Shown here: piece by piece, positions 20,058-31,194 of the stretch | How the letters are laid out: every line of letters begins with the position of its first letter | How positions within the stretch are numbered: the first letter of the stretch is position 1 | Assembly (NCBI GenBank): GCA_021234155.1 | Contig: JAJEKV010000002.1 | Coordinates: forward strand, 37,177,107 to 37,241,106 | Direction: 5' to 3' | Length of the DNA stretch: 64,000 nucleotides | Origin: Isoetes taiwanensis | Taxonomy: Eukaryota; Streptophyta; Lycopodiopsida; Isoetales; Isoetaceae | The notes under the pieces: generated by a model | What the model saw: only the letters and a program-made list of their open reading frames with translations | Told to the model about the DNA's origin: nothing | The model's database searches: none | Made by a program: the position numbers and the translations under genes

Positions 20058-20240
20058 AGTTGACACCAAGAATCAAAGATCCAGCTTAGAGAGAACACCG
20101 ATGAGAACTGAGAGAGAGAACACAGTATATATAGGGAAGAAAGGATCCAAACGAGGCCTGAGCCAAAAAAGGTGTCCCTTTCTCAAGAATAATGGTTCTA
20201 TTCATGCTGAATAGAACCATTGCATTATTGGGAAAGGTCC
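20058..20240 (-). promoter_or_regulatory. hairpin + TATA + leader repeat, copy A (minus strand)
   Basis: Minus-strand order from 20240: hairpin 'aatggttctattca' / 'tgaatagaaccatt' (about 20188-20220), 'gagaaagggac', 'tttggatcc', a TATA box (tatatata, plus 20126-20133), 'ctcatcggtgtt', then 'gctggatctttgattcttgg' (ending about 20060). The same elements in the same order occur on the plus strand at 24350-24600, so the unit is conserved between copies. It looks like a Pol II promoter and transcript leader of a repeat family transcribed leftwards here. No coding region is recognised downstream. Confidence 0.65.
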
Positions 20241-23045
20241 TATTAACATCAACACATGCCCGGTAATGCGAGAGATGCTACTGGAAAGCTACTAAACATG
20301 GTGAATGTTTTAGGCATTGAAACAGCTATTCCCCCCATTCGGTCAATGGAACAATCTCAAACTCAACCAAGACCGAAAGTATGAGGGACCATAAGGTATA
20401 GAGGAGATAACCGGGACTACCCTAAGAATGGAGATAAAAGGATAAAGAATAAAGCAGAAGAAGTGGAGCCAAGAAGCAACATGGCAACAAGGAGGTATGG
20501 TAAAGACAACCAAACAAGAAATGAATGTGAACCATGAAAAAATGAAGAAACAACATGACGCCAACGAACCAGTGCAAACAGAATGCAACCAAAACTAACA
20601 CAACAAAATAGATCAGATGGACTACAAAGCAATGAGGAATCAACCAATATAATAGATATGAGCAATAGAACTAAAGAAGCAGAAGAACCATGTAGGTAAA
20701 AGGAAAACCAGGTGACGAACATAGCCTAAACAATAGAAGGCCAGAACACTAGGATAGGGACATATAATGATATTGCAAGAAGGGAGCTGATGATGATAAG
20801 TTGAAAAAGTGATGTCTCAACAAAGGACAAGGACCACAAGATGACTCCCCATAGCCTGAACATAATTGAAAGCGTGATGAGAACTAAAAGAAATAAAATG
20901 GAGCCATAAGGGATAAATGATGAATAGAACCCACCAAACTGATGAGGCAAAGGAATACTAGAGACCAGCAAGACACAAAAATCGAGCGATGTGCCAAGAA
21001 CTATATAGTAACATAGAAAATGATCATAACAAAGCAAAGTGATGAAAATAGACTCTAATGAATCGGGCAACCTGGATAAAGACAACTATAATGATAAGAA
21101 ATCATGAACATCTGACTCACAAGGCCAATAGAACAAGTAAAACCGAAGGTCAAGAAGATTAGCAATGAAACTATGAACAAGGAAAAATAAAAAAACAAAG
21201 CCAAATAAGAATAATAAGACTAAAAGAACAAATTCAAAACAAATGAACCCAATCAACCAGCCATGGAGTAGCCATGGAGCAAGGGAAGCAAGATGGCACA
21301 AATATGATTAAAGGCGACAGAAACCAGCCCCTAGACATGGAAGGGCGAGAGGCACAAACTTGACAATTGGAATAAACATCAACTGAAAGACTTTAATAGA
21401 AAACATTCCAAGAAGGAAAGTGTCAGATGGTCAATCTTGGAGGAATAGGGGCGAAGTGAGTAAGAAAAAGCGTAACATGAACTATGGAAGCAAATAGAGT
21501 ACAAGCAGGAGTTCAGGAGTCCATAAGAACAATCAGGATCATCGACATAAGAACGAATATGGGCAGACACTAAAGAGGCTCGCGGAACTGTACAGGGTTA
21601 ATGAAGCAATCTAAGACAACTAAAACTAAAGGGAGTGAAAAAATAGAAAAATGAGTAAGGGCAATGGAACCTTGAGATCGAAGAAATGAAGGGGCCCATC
21701 GATGATAAGGACCTGAAGCAATGACTCTTCAAAAAACAAGGTAGAAAGCGTCCATGAAACTAAAGAGAGCATCAACCATGGAACAGGAAGAGCAAAAAAA
21801 GCAAATCGGATAAAGGCAATATAAATTCTTCCAGAAATAGAAGGACGAGAGGAACAAATTCGACGATTGAAATATATGAACAAAGCGCAACTGAAAAGAC
21901 AAGGATACCATAAAGAAATAGGACATAAGGGTCAACTTGGATGAATAAAAGTGACAAAAACAAAAACTATCGAAGCAAATAGAGCACAATTAGGACTACA
22001 AGAACCATAGGAGAAAATAAAATAAATGGAACAAGTACGACACTAGGGAAACAGTAAAAAGACAAACAAATTACGAGATAATGGTGCAATAAATGATGAC
22101 CAGAACTAAAGGATGTGAGGGGCAACCCGGAGAGAAGACAACGAATGAGGTAGTGGAATAATAAATGAGATACAAAATTGATGGGAAAATATACAAACTG
22201 ACGAAGCATGCCAATCCTAGGGATCAACCCGACCCAAAGTCTAAGTAGGATGAAGGGGATCAGAGATAACTTGGTAAATGAGACTGATGAAGCAGAGGGA
22301 TGGAGCAAAGAGATCGCAATGAAAGGGGTAACATGAACCAGAGGGCCCAAACAACGTGAAAGCAAGATTAACAAAGACTAATAGAACATGTTAATAAAAA
22401 AGGCCGGAAGAGGAGCAATGGACCATGAGTAAGAACAAAATGAAACAATAGGGCCAAACACGAGCTAACGAGACTAAAAGAGAAAAACTATAACACATGG
22501 GGAAAAAGAACAGACTATCAAACTAACAGAAAGGAAATGTGAAGAAGGTAGAAGATAGCCATAAGGATTTTAAAAATTGCTCAAAAGCAAGATGGAACAT
22601 GTCCAAAGAACTAAAGAGACCAACCAACTATGGAACAAGAGGCACAACATGGGACAAATCAGAATAGAGGCAATAGAAAAGGGATACCATGAAGATAAAG
22701 GGCAAAAGGGTTAACTGGGGCAGACGCTTAAAGGTGGCATATGCAAGGACTACAGAGCGGTGGAGCACAAGTAAGACTGCAAGGATCTATAAGAAGAAAA
22801 ATGACAATTGGAACAGAGCAACCACTACACTGAAGAGGCTCACAGTATAAGGGACAAATGGAGCAATAATAGTCAACTAAAACTAAAGTATGTAATGGGT
22901 GACACAAAGAGAAGAAAAAGAATAAGGCAGTGGAAATAAACTAGATAAAAAGGGATTGAAGGCACATGGGTTTTTGTGTAGCCGTAACACTGACAAGAAC
23001 AAACCACATAAGAGATATATATAAACCGTATAAATAGGAAAAGCA
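20241..23045. repeat. orfless A-rich repeat block
   Basis: The plus strand is A-rich and T-poor over nearly 3 kb with recurring words (for example 'gaactaaag', 'ggaccat', 'acaagaggcacaa'). Minus-strand ORFs are stop-poor because of T/C-rich composition and encode only hydrophobic low-complexity peptides without family signatures. The texture and vocabulary resemble 36600-38990 in the opposite orientation, suggesting the same repeat family. Confidence 0.5.
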
Positions 23046-24330
23046 CATCCAACATCACCCTGGTAAGCATATGGAAAAAGGTTAGATCAAGCAATGAGCA
23101 CTCTAGACGAAAAACAAACTAATCGACGCAAATAACCTCCATGCGAGAGATCATGCCTAATGCCAATAATTTGGATATGTGCAATTCAGAAAAAACAAGC
23201 GATAATGGGGCACATAATGGTGTTAATATAGTTTTTTTTTTTGAAGAACGTGTTTTACTTCATATTATACACTCAAAATATTACAAAGTACTTCCAGAAG
23301 TAAGAAATGTCCCTGAAGCATCAATCACTTTTAGATGATCACTCCATACCACATACCACAATATAGTTAATATAGTTGTAACATCGACAAAAAACATACC
23401 ACATAAGAAAAACATAAAAAAGATAGATGGACTACATATTAGCAATTAGCAAATATCAGTGCATCATGAACCAAACATATCACATACATATAATAAATAC
23501 TGATGCAACATAAAATATAAAACAAACTAAGACCAACCATTATCCTTGTCAAACATAATGTATACATGCTCGATATAACACGCTTGCCAAACCATGAGAA
23601 TGATCATGCATAACCCCATGCTGGACATCATGTCCAATACTCATAACTGGGATATGTACATGTCTACTATAGATCATAGTTTTCATGAGAGAACACCCAA
23701 TTTTAGAGCTCTAAAAACATGCATCATGTCAAAATGCGAAGTGCAGGAAGTTAGAATACCAAACCATATAAAACTAGAGAAAAATGTGTCCAATATCACT
23801 GCTGCTAAATTTTTGAAAAAAGGTTAGTTTAAGCAATGTAAGCACTCTGGAAGAAAACAGACTAAACTACATAAAACAACCTCCATGCCTAATAGTATGC
23901 CTAAAGCCTATAACATAGGATCCATGCAAGTCTACCATAAGATAACATTTCCATGAGAAGAACAAGCGATACAAGAATTGATAGGGCATATTGGTGTTCA
24001 AGAAAAATATGCAAAATATCGATGGACTATCTATAACACATATAAATGCATCATGAACTAAACATATCACACTCATATTTCAAATACTTATGCAATATGA
24101 AACATGAAATAGAAAGCAATCATCCATGTCATAATATACATGCTCAAAATACTACGCCTGACAAATCATAAAGAATGCTCATCCATAACCCTATGCTCGA
24201 CATTATACCTAAAGTTCATAATCTACATGTCTACCAAGTTATAGTTTCCATGAGAAAACAAGCAATCTGGAGCTTTAAAAATATGCATCATGCCAAAACT
24301 TGAAATATAGAAAACTAGAAAACCAAACTA
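23046..24330. repeat. tandem repeat with ~580-bp period, two to three units
   Basis: Matching landmarks: 'gcatcatgaac' plus 'aaacatatcac' at 23461 and 24048; 'taacccatgct'-type words at 23611 and 24186; 'aaaaaggttag..aagcaatg' at about 23076 and 23818 (the larger spacing is explained by an insertion at 23234-23365). A related stretch lies at 41803-41870. No coding content. Confidence 0.75.
23232..23377 (-). mobile_element. 5'-truncated L1-type tail insertion with 12-bp target-site duplication
   Basis: An insert of about 132 bases is bounded by 'gttaatatagtt' at 23222-23233 and 23366-23377. It begins with a T-run on the plus strand, i.e. it ends in poly(A) on the minus strand. The minus-strand end 'acgttcttcaaaaaaa' resembles the LINE tail 'acagttcttcaaaaaac' at 26477-26493. 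It is a textbook short retroinsertion inside the ~580-bp tandem repeat. Confidence 0.8.
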
Positions 24331-24349
24331 TATAGAACTAGAGAAATGA

Positions 24350-24600
24350 AATGAAATGAAATGCAATGGTTCTCTTCTTATATAGAAGAGAACCATCATT
24401 CTAGGGAAAGGGACGCTAGTTTTGGCGCTAGCTCTGCTTTTGGATCCAAGCTTTCTTTGGCAGAAGCCTGCTATAGTGCACGCTTTCTTTGGCCTTTTCT
24501 CCCATAAAAGCCTTGTGTCTTCCTGCATTCCTCATCGGCGTTTCCTCTGAGCTGAATCTTGTTGTTGTACGGAATTTCTGGCTTTGGCTCCTCAGCTTCC
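24350..24600 (+). promoter_or_regulatory. hairpin + TATA-like + leader repeat, copy B (plus strand)
   Basis: Hairpin arms 24366-24378 and 24384-24396 ('atggttctcttct', 13 bp, centre tatat), then 'gggaaagggac', 'ttttggatcc', 'cataaaag' (24503-24510, TATA-like), 'ctcatcggcgtt' and 'gagctgaatctt'. It is homologous in order and sequence to copy A on the minus strand, with about 50 extra bases between 'ggatcc' and the TATA-like box. It points away from copy A. Confidence 0.6.
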
Positions 24601-25560
24601 TTCCATGCGTCTTCTCCTACCTCTTTATGCTTTGTATGGTTTGATGTCTGATATAGCTCCGGGCCAGTTTAATCTCAGTGATGGCTATCTGTTTCCTTTT
24701 TGCTATTGGCTTTGCCCGTTGATTTCAGTCTAAGTTTCCTCGATTGGTTTTGGGCATAACGATTTGCTTGACCAATTCGTTGGCCCAGCTGGATTCTTCT
24801 TTGGCCGTATGTCTTCTCTTGTCTTTGTTGTTATGTTTCGTGATTGTTTTGACTTTAGATTGCTTCGTTTTTTTTTTCATTTAGGCTTGAATCTGTGCGT
24901 GCTTTATTTTTTCTGTTTCCTTCGTCCTACCGGATCTGAGCCAGCACTACCATAGATTCGAATATATTTTTCTTCCAGTTCTTTGGGTGTTTGAGAATGA
25001 TTATGCTATGATTAACCCAATTTTGCTCTAGGTTCTTTGGTTTGGTAATTATTTATGCTTTTCGTAGAGCTTTGCGACATATAGGGGCCCCTGCAGATTT
25101 CTTCTACTCGATTGTTGCTTCTCTGTTTCTCAAGGTTTATTGTGATGGATCATTTTTTGCATTCGATCTAAGAGGTTTCCGAATCTATACAGGTCTGGAC
25201 ACGACATTCTTGAGTCCGGAGGATTCAATTTTGCACTGAAACCACTCGCTCTTGGTATTGTGAACAACCTATCCATCGATTTTTGATTTTCAAACTGATA
25301 TGCTCCATTGGTCCAGGTTCTTTGAATCGTTTAACAAGGTATTCGAAAACCCCATCAATTCCCTTGTAAACAAATCTGATTAGGGTCCTATTTCGGTGGC
25401 TATGTTGGCCGCCGTTTTGTTTAAGTTTTATTGAAGGGATACTGGGTGCTGGTACCTTCGGACCCAATTAGATAAATTATTTGTTTGTTTTTTAATTAGC
25501 TCTTCGCTTTGTGACTAACACATGTGGTTTGTAACTGCAATTGTTGGTTCGATTCTTCCC
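24601..25560 (+). other. T/G-rich stretch downstream of leader copy B
   Basis: No recognisable protein. The plus strand is T-rich with GT-like and poly-T segments, the texture of a long non-coding repeat body or intron. It leads into the repeat units that begin near 25565. Confidence 0.4.
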
Positions 25561-25564
25561 AATG

Positions 25565-27020
25565 GCCGTATAGCTATATAATTGTTTGCCCATCAATCCC
25601 TTGTTTTTTTTTCGAGGTCATGTATGGGTCAAATTGGGATGGATGCCCCCATTTATTAATTTCGTTGCAATGTCAAATATAGTCCCTCAGGATGATGTGG
25701 TGGTGCAGGTTTGGAAGGTTCACCCGGATGTTGTGTCTTCTTGTTTTGTGCGGTCTTGTTACCGGGTGCTGGCTATTCATGACACACTGCCCCCTTCAGG
25801 CAAGTGGTCTCTGCAGCTTCCGGGATCTCGATGGCATTCGGTTTGGACGTGGACATGGAGCTCACTTCCCCCACCGAAGGTTAGGGTGCTTATGTGGCAG
25901 GTGGTGCACCGCTGTATCAGGGTGAATGCCCTTGTGAGTCAGTTTAGGCCAGGTGTGAGCCCTCTCTGCCCTTGTTGTGGCCTTCATCGTGAGACTGTGG
26001 AGCATTGTCTGGTTTGCCCTCATTTGCAGGCTACCTGGAATTGGGTTAGGGCTTTGTTTCAGGTGAGATTGACTAGCCAGCAATCTACTTCATGTGTATC
26101 CTGGTGCTTGGCCGCTCTTGCGACAGCAAGCCTTGCATCTGTGCGTGGCTTGGTTGGTGTGGTTGATTTGGAAGCGGCGACGGTTGTGGATCTTTCAGGG
26201 GATTCAGCAGCCTGCAGCCTCTCTGATTCCTCGACTCAGGTACAAGCTATTTCAAAGCTTTCTGGTGTTCCCGGGATTAGTAGAGCGGAAGTTTGCCATT
26301 TGGCGGGACTTCTTGGGTGTTGTAGATGGTGATGGTCAGTTTGTACAGCAGCAGGGTTGCAGTTTTTCTGTGAGTTTGTTGTGGAGTGTCGAGGTATCGC
26401 TGTCTCTTTGGGGCAGTTCTCCTTCCTCCTCACTTGCTTTGTAACATTACCATTCTTTTAATATATTGATGACACAGTTCTTCAAAAAACAAAAAATTTC
26501 TTGTTTGATGGTCCTCCTTAGCTATATTATTTTGCCCATCAATCCCTTGTTTTTTCGAGGTCATGTATGGGTCAGGTTGGGATGTGTGCCCTCGTTTATT
26601 AAATTCGTTGCGATGTCAATTTTCTTGTTTGATGGTCCTCCTTCGTTCAGTTGTCGTTGATGTGCATGAGCTTGGAGTCTAGGGTCGGTCTTGAGTCTTG
26701 TACTATTAATTCCTTGGATGTTGGGTGTTTGCGTGGGTCTTGGATTTGTGGCTAGCACGCGTGGTTTATAACTTTTGATTGTTGGTTCGACTCCCTCCAA
26801 TGGCCGTATAGCTATATATTTTTTTGCCCATCAATCCCTTGTTTGTTCGAGGTCGTGTATGGGTCGGGTTGGGATGTGTGCCCCCATTTTATTAAATTCG
26901 TTGCAATGTCAATTTTCTTGTTTGATGGTCCTTCTTTGTTCAGTTGTCGTTGATGTGCATGAGCTTGGAGTCTAGGGTCAGTCTGGAGTCTTGCACTATC
27001 AATTCCTTGGATGTCGGGTG
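25565..27020. repeat. ~285-bp tandem repeat units, split by an L1 fragment
   Basis: The landmark 'tgcccatcaatcccttgttt' starts at about 25588, 26531 and 26827, followed each time by 'cgaggtc(a/g)tgtatgggtc' and 'ttgc(a/g)atgtcaa'. Units 2 and 3 are about 296 bases apart and both continue 'gttgtcgttgatgtgcatga' and 'gcttggagtctagggtc'. Unit 1 is interrupted after 'aatgtcaa' (25676) by the LINE fragment and resumes with 'tttcttgtttgatgg' near 26497. A more distant unit is seen near 27780. Confidence 0.8.
25677..26495 (+). mobile_element. 5'-truncated L1-type LINE fragment with zf-RVT domain
   Basis: The frame 25586-26332 carries the C-terminal zinc-binding region of plant L1 reverse transcriptases: 'VLMWQVVHRCIRVNALVSQF' and 'LCPCCGLHRETVEHCLVCPH' (CxxC...HxxxxC). 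After a frameshift near 26100 the next frame (26094-26444) continues 'WLVWLIWKRRRLWIFQG', the usual ending. The tail 'ttcttcaaaaaacaaaaaa' marks the 3' end. It is inserted in a tandem repeat unit, so both ends can be set by comparison with the uninterrupted units. Confidence 0.85.
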
Positions 27021-27379
27021 CTTGTGTGGGTCGTGTTAAGATACATTGCTTAGGCTTCGTTGTTAAGTTTGCAGTTGGTAGATAAGAGGATAGCGTAGTG
27101 CTTTTTGGTTGCTCTTCTTGTTTTATGTTCGTAGGATTGGTTTGTTGGCCTAGGGTCTTACTCCATCTATCCCTTGTTTTGCTAGATCTTCATAGGCTGT
27201 TTCTGATGTGTGTCCCTCCAATTCGTGTTATTTAAACATGTCATCTTGTTTAGAAAGAAGTTCTTGCTTTCAGTTTGTCCTTTTATTTATCTAAAGTTGG
27301 ATTCTAATGTTTTGGGTCTGGGGTCAGGTCAATTGTGCCCCCTTTTTTCTAACATTAAACCTTTTTGTTATTCATATTA

Positions 27380-27700
27380 TAATAAGGGATCCTTGTGTAT
27401 AATATTATTAAACATTAATAACCCAAGGTCCTGGTGCATATTGTTAGACATTAATAACAAAAGGTCCTCGTGCATAGGTTGGTTGTGCCTGGTTTGGTCT
27501 GTCTAGTCGACGCCTCATCTTTATCTGTTGTTTTGACGCCCGTTGTGCCCTTTTCTTTTGGTTATAAACATTAAATCTTTTTTGTTATAAAACATTGTTT
27601 TAAGGGGTCTTTGTGCATAATATTATTAAATATTAATAACTAGAGGTCCTCGTGCATATTATTAGACATTATTAACACAAAGGTCTTGGTGCATACGTTG
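27380..27700. repeat. short interspersed repeats, 'attaataac..aggtcct.gtgcat'
   Basis: Four related words: near 27412, 27450, 27632 and 27668, in two pairs about 220 bases apart, each preceded by 'ataatattatta' or 'ttagacatta'. Non-coding. Confidence 0.6.
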
Positions 27701-29600
27701 CTTGTGCCTGGGTCCATTGTGCCCTATTACCTCCCCAAGAGCTTTTTCTTGTTTGTGGTGTCTTTTCTGTTGGTTGCCTTGGATGTGCTTGAGCTTGGAG
27801 TCTAGAGTCGGTCCTTGTTTTGCTCTGTTGCTTCCTTGGTCATTTGGTTCTTGCATGGGTCGTGTTAGGTTCGTTGCATAGGATTTTTTGGTTGGTTTCT
27901 GGTTTTTTGCTCGTTTGGTCGGTGTGTTGCTTGGATATATGATGCATTGTCATCTAGGAGGTTTTTATTTCATTGGGTTTCGTCCTCTAGGTCGATCTTT
28001 AGCTTGTTAGGTAGTTCTCATATTGTTGTTCTCCCTTTAACGATGTGCGCTTTCCTTGTTCGTTCTTTCAGCTTTTTGGGTTAGTCGATTTATGATGTCC
28101 ATCCTCATTGTCTCTATTTTACGGTATCTAGATTAACCATCCATGTCAAATCCTTATTTGGCTTTCTTACTTGCGTGTATTTGTAAATCTTCTTTTTTAT
28201 TTTTGGATTGGGTTGGGTTCCGTGCCAAGGAACGCCGCATCTTACGCCGCATGCGGCGTTCCCTTCCAGTTTGCGTTCCCTCTTGCGGGACGCTGGTGGC
28301 TCGAATTGAATGCCAGGAGTGTCCAAGATTTCAAACTCAGGCATCGCCATTGAATGATAGGAATTTGAATGACAAAAATTTGAATGGCCTACTGCTCTGC
28401 TATACGAAATTCCATCGACTAGCATTCTCTTCATCTTATTTTTGACGCCTCATGGTCTCATATTGGCGCCTCACCTAGCTCGGACATAGCATTTTTCTTG
28501 CAAACGTGAAACGTGAGAAAGCGTTGGAGTTGGTCGCCAGGGCTGGGTCGGATCCTGGAAATGTGAGTAGATTACATTGGTCGGCTTAGCAGAGCCTAAT
28601 GTTCCTAAAACTAATGAAGACGTTTGCAGGGCTTGGCGTTTGGAGTTGTTCACTTATTTCTAGAGCACCGTCTGTGTGCACGTCTTTTTGTAAGCAACTG
28701 TTTGAGTTTCACATTTCTGTGAGCACGTTTTTCAATTGAATCAGCGAATCAGATACAGAAAGCCCTTCGAATTTAAAGGCCATTTGAAATTATAATGGAG
28801 TTGTTCTTCCTTTAGTTCTGGAGCCGATATTATGAGGTAAGATTCTCAACCAAGTTTTTTGTTGCCTTCAAAGCTTAAGTTTTTGTAAGATTTTTCATCT
28901 CCACGTTTGGCTGAGGTTTTTCATCTCCACAGTTTGGCTGAGTTTTTGTGAAGTTTTTCATCTCCATGTCTGGTTTTTCATCTAGATCAGAGTTTGACAT
29001 TTAGGGACCATAGCAGTCTGCAACACATTGTTCATACTACTGTTAAACATTGAAGCAACGAGAGCTGTCGGATGGGCATATTTGCCCTTTATTCCAAGAT
29101 CTGGACCGTACATAGCAATCCTCGTTTGTGGGGTATGCATGTATAAGTTTAAGTATACTGTATATTAAAGTTTACAAAATACTATAAGGTTTGAGAGAAT
29201 GTACTTAATAGTGTTAATTTTGTACATGTATTGTAAATATATTTTTGGGGCTCTCGCTGCCCTACGTAACCCCCCGTGTGAATATGCACCCAAACCAAAG
29301 GGGGTTTAAGGGGGATTTTAATTTAAATGTGTGAAATGCAATGGTTTATGTTAATAATGTTAATGGTAGTTGTGTGTTGATTGTTATATTAAAAAAAATT
29401 TTGGGCCCTTCGGGCCCTAACTAAAGCATAGGTAAACTTTATGGGTCTAAACATTAATTACTAAAAAGCACAATAACATCAAGACAAACAAATCATTTCC
29501 ATTGCATACCAAGAGCCGCCGAAATATACGCAAACAAACTGTTATAAAATGGGCAAAAACAACAATAACATCATAAGGTTTACTGAAGGGGGGCCATGAC
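27700..29600. other. gene-free stretch with minor repeats
   Basis: Small tandem words: 'gaatttgaatgac' near 28358-28385 and 'gtttttcatctccac' three times at 28890-28970. A palindrome 'gggcccttcgggccc' lies at 29403-29417. ORFs on both strands here lack family signatures. Confidence 0.5.
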
Positions 29601-29623
29601 GCCCAATATGAAGCCAGTACCAC

Positions 29624-29860
29624 TTAGAGAACATGATCGAGGCTGCCTCTTTTTAAAAAGGCCAGACCACATTTTCTGGATGGAAACTCTCTGGCAGAAC
29701 TCTGGAATAGATGATGTCCTGCTTGAAGGTTCTCATGTTTACTATAAGCTAATATCATAGCAATGAATCTCATGTTATTTATGGCTTCAAATTGTTGAGT
29801 AGCAATGCTCCTTTTTCCCAAGAAGGCTGCTGAAAATCCTGATGCCCACACCTGGAGCAT
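29624..29860 (-). pseudogene. unidentified coding trace
   Basis: A 78-codon minus-strand frame with balanced amino-acid use ('QQFEAINNMRFIAMILAYSK', 'LFQSSAREFPSRKCGLAFLK'), unlike the low-complexity ORFs around it. The composition looks like a real protein exon, alpha-helical, but I do not recognise the family. It may belong with the minus-strand trace at 30310-30964. Confidence 0.3.
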
Positions 29861-30309
29861 TTTAAGAGCCTTATTATTCTAGAAAAGAATCAAAATAGGC
29901 CATTTGATAATTGTAACATACTTTTCTTCCGCTAAATCCTAAGAATAAAAACAAGGCGTCTTTGATATGGACATACAGGACACTTGAAACACGGGAAATA
30001 TGGACATACAAGAGACTTGAAACACGAAATCCACGAACATAACAACACTGCAGTTTGCGATAGTAAAAATCAAGCCTCAGAACTCAATGGACTTTGTTCA
30101 GGATGAAAGAAACAAACACAATGAGTACAACCTTTACTTCAAATATCAACACGGAAAAGCTCACTAATACTTGACAAAGCATGCAAAGAGGAATACTATC
30201 GATTTAAGCGGATAATACAACACAATAGCAAGGTAAAACATACACGGGGATCTGGATGCGCTACAGGTGCGAGAATCAACCACACAACCCGTTCGAAACA
30301 ACGTCATAT

Positions 30310-30964
30310 CTGTAAAGTGCAAACTTAGTGATCAACTGGTGGCAGCTTATGGAGTTTACTAGTGGTTTCCTTTAACCACGTTGCAAGATGATGAGCCAGT
30401 TGATCAATTTGTTCGTTTGTCTTGCCAACCTTGACACACAAGAAGAGGTCGCTCATAGGAAGCACAAAAAAGTACAGCATTGATTCCTCGGCATTGTACC
30501 AATCTGCATATTTCTTGAGATGCTTCTATTTGGATCCAAGCCACCCTAACAAGACCATCAAGCTGCTACCTCTTTGCCATGACCTTTTCATCAATTTGTG
30601 CTTGTTTTACATTAAAAACACCACTTTGAAATAACAATGCAGCATCAGAGCTACATTGCCAGAAATGGGAATAGCCAGATGCAGCAAAAGCTCTTCTTCG
30701 AAAAGCTCCTGAATCCTGCGGGTAGTATCCTTGAATGAATAACCGCTGAAACAGCAGATGGCAATCCTGGTCTATGAGCAAAAGAGAGATTATTCTCGAC
30801 TTTGAAAGTGAAGGTGCACATTGCACAACAAAGGAAAATGTAATACACTTGAATTGTTGAAGCTCCAATCCAAACTTTGGTGTCTCACTGCCAACAATGA
30901 ATTTACAATTAATCTCCCTATGAGTACACATTGATTTCTGGCATAAAAGCTCTGATCTCTTCAT
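30310..30964 (-). pseudogene. unidentified conserved-looking protein, frameshifted
   Basis: Two minus-strand frames read as one protein. The first (30566-30964) has 'SLSKSRIISLLLIDQDCHLL', 'FQRLFIQGYYPQDSGAF' and 'FWQCSSDAALLFQSGVFNVK'. The second, in another frame to about 30325, has 'KYADWYNAEESMLYFFVLPM' and 'SDLFLCVKVGKTNEQIDQLA', then 'HHLATWLKET', and ends 'LHKLPPVDH' at a stop. The mix of helix and strand-like hydrophobic patches looks like a globular domain. I do not recognise it and give no function. The frame change near 30560 suggests a pseudogene or an intron. Confidence 0.35.
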
Positions 30965-31194
30965 CGTGAAAGGACAAGAGTAAAAACTTTAGTTTTGCAG
31001 GAGCTGCTCAACTTTCTAAACTGCAGAAACGTATAGGCACCCGAGTGAATTTACAATTAATCTCCCTATGACTACACATTGATTTCTGGCATAAAAGCTC
31101 GGATCTCTTCATCGTGAAAGGACAAGAGTAAAAACTTTAGTTTTGCAGGAGCTGCTCAACTTTCTAAACTGCAGAAACGTATAGGAACCCGAGT
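30899..31194. repeat. 148-bp near-identical tandem duplication
   Basis: Copies 30899-31046 and 31047-31194 differ at only about three positions (gagtac/gactac, tctgatc/tcggatc, ggcaccc/ggaaccc). It covers the 5' end of the unidentified minus-strand frame, whose start codon and flank are therefore duplicated. A recent event. Confidence 0.9.

Noticed and set aside
20343-22374. Several hydrophobic minus-strand ORFs that might be membrane proteins
   Set aside because: The composition follows the T/C-rich strand; there are no conserved motifs, start contexts or consistent domain lengths.
24366-24404. Helitron 3' end: a hairpin followed four bases later by CTAG
   Set aside because: Similarity to the unit at 20.06-20.24 kb continues well past the CTAG (GAAAGGGAC, TTTGGATCC, TATA, leader), so this is not an element boundary.
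29403-29417. Palindrome gggcccttcgggccc as a functional element
   Set aside because: Short and isolated; no supporting context.
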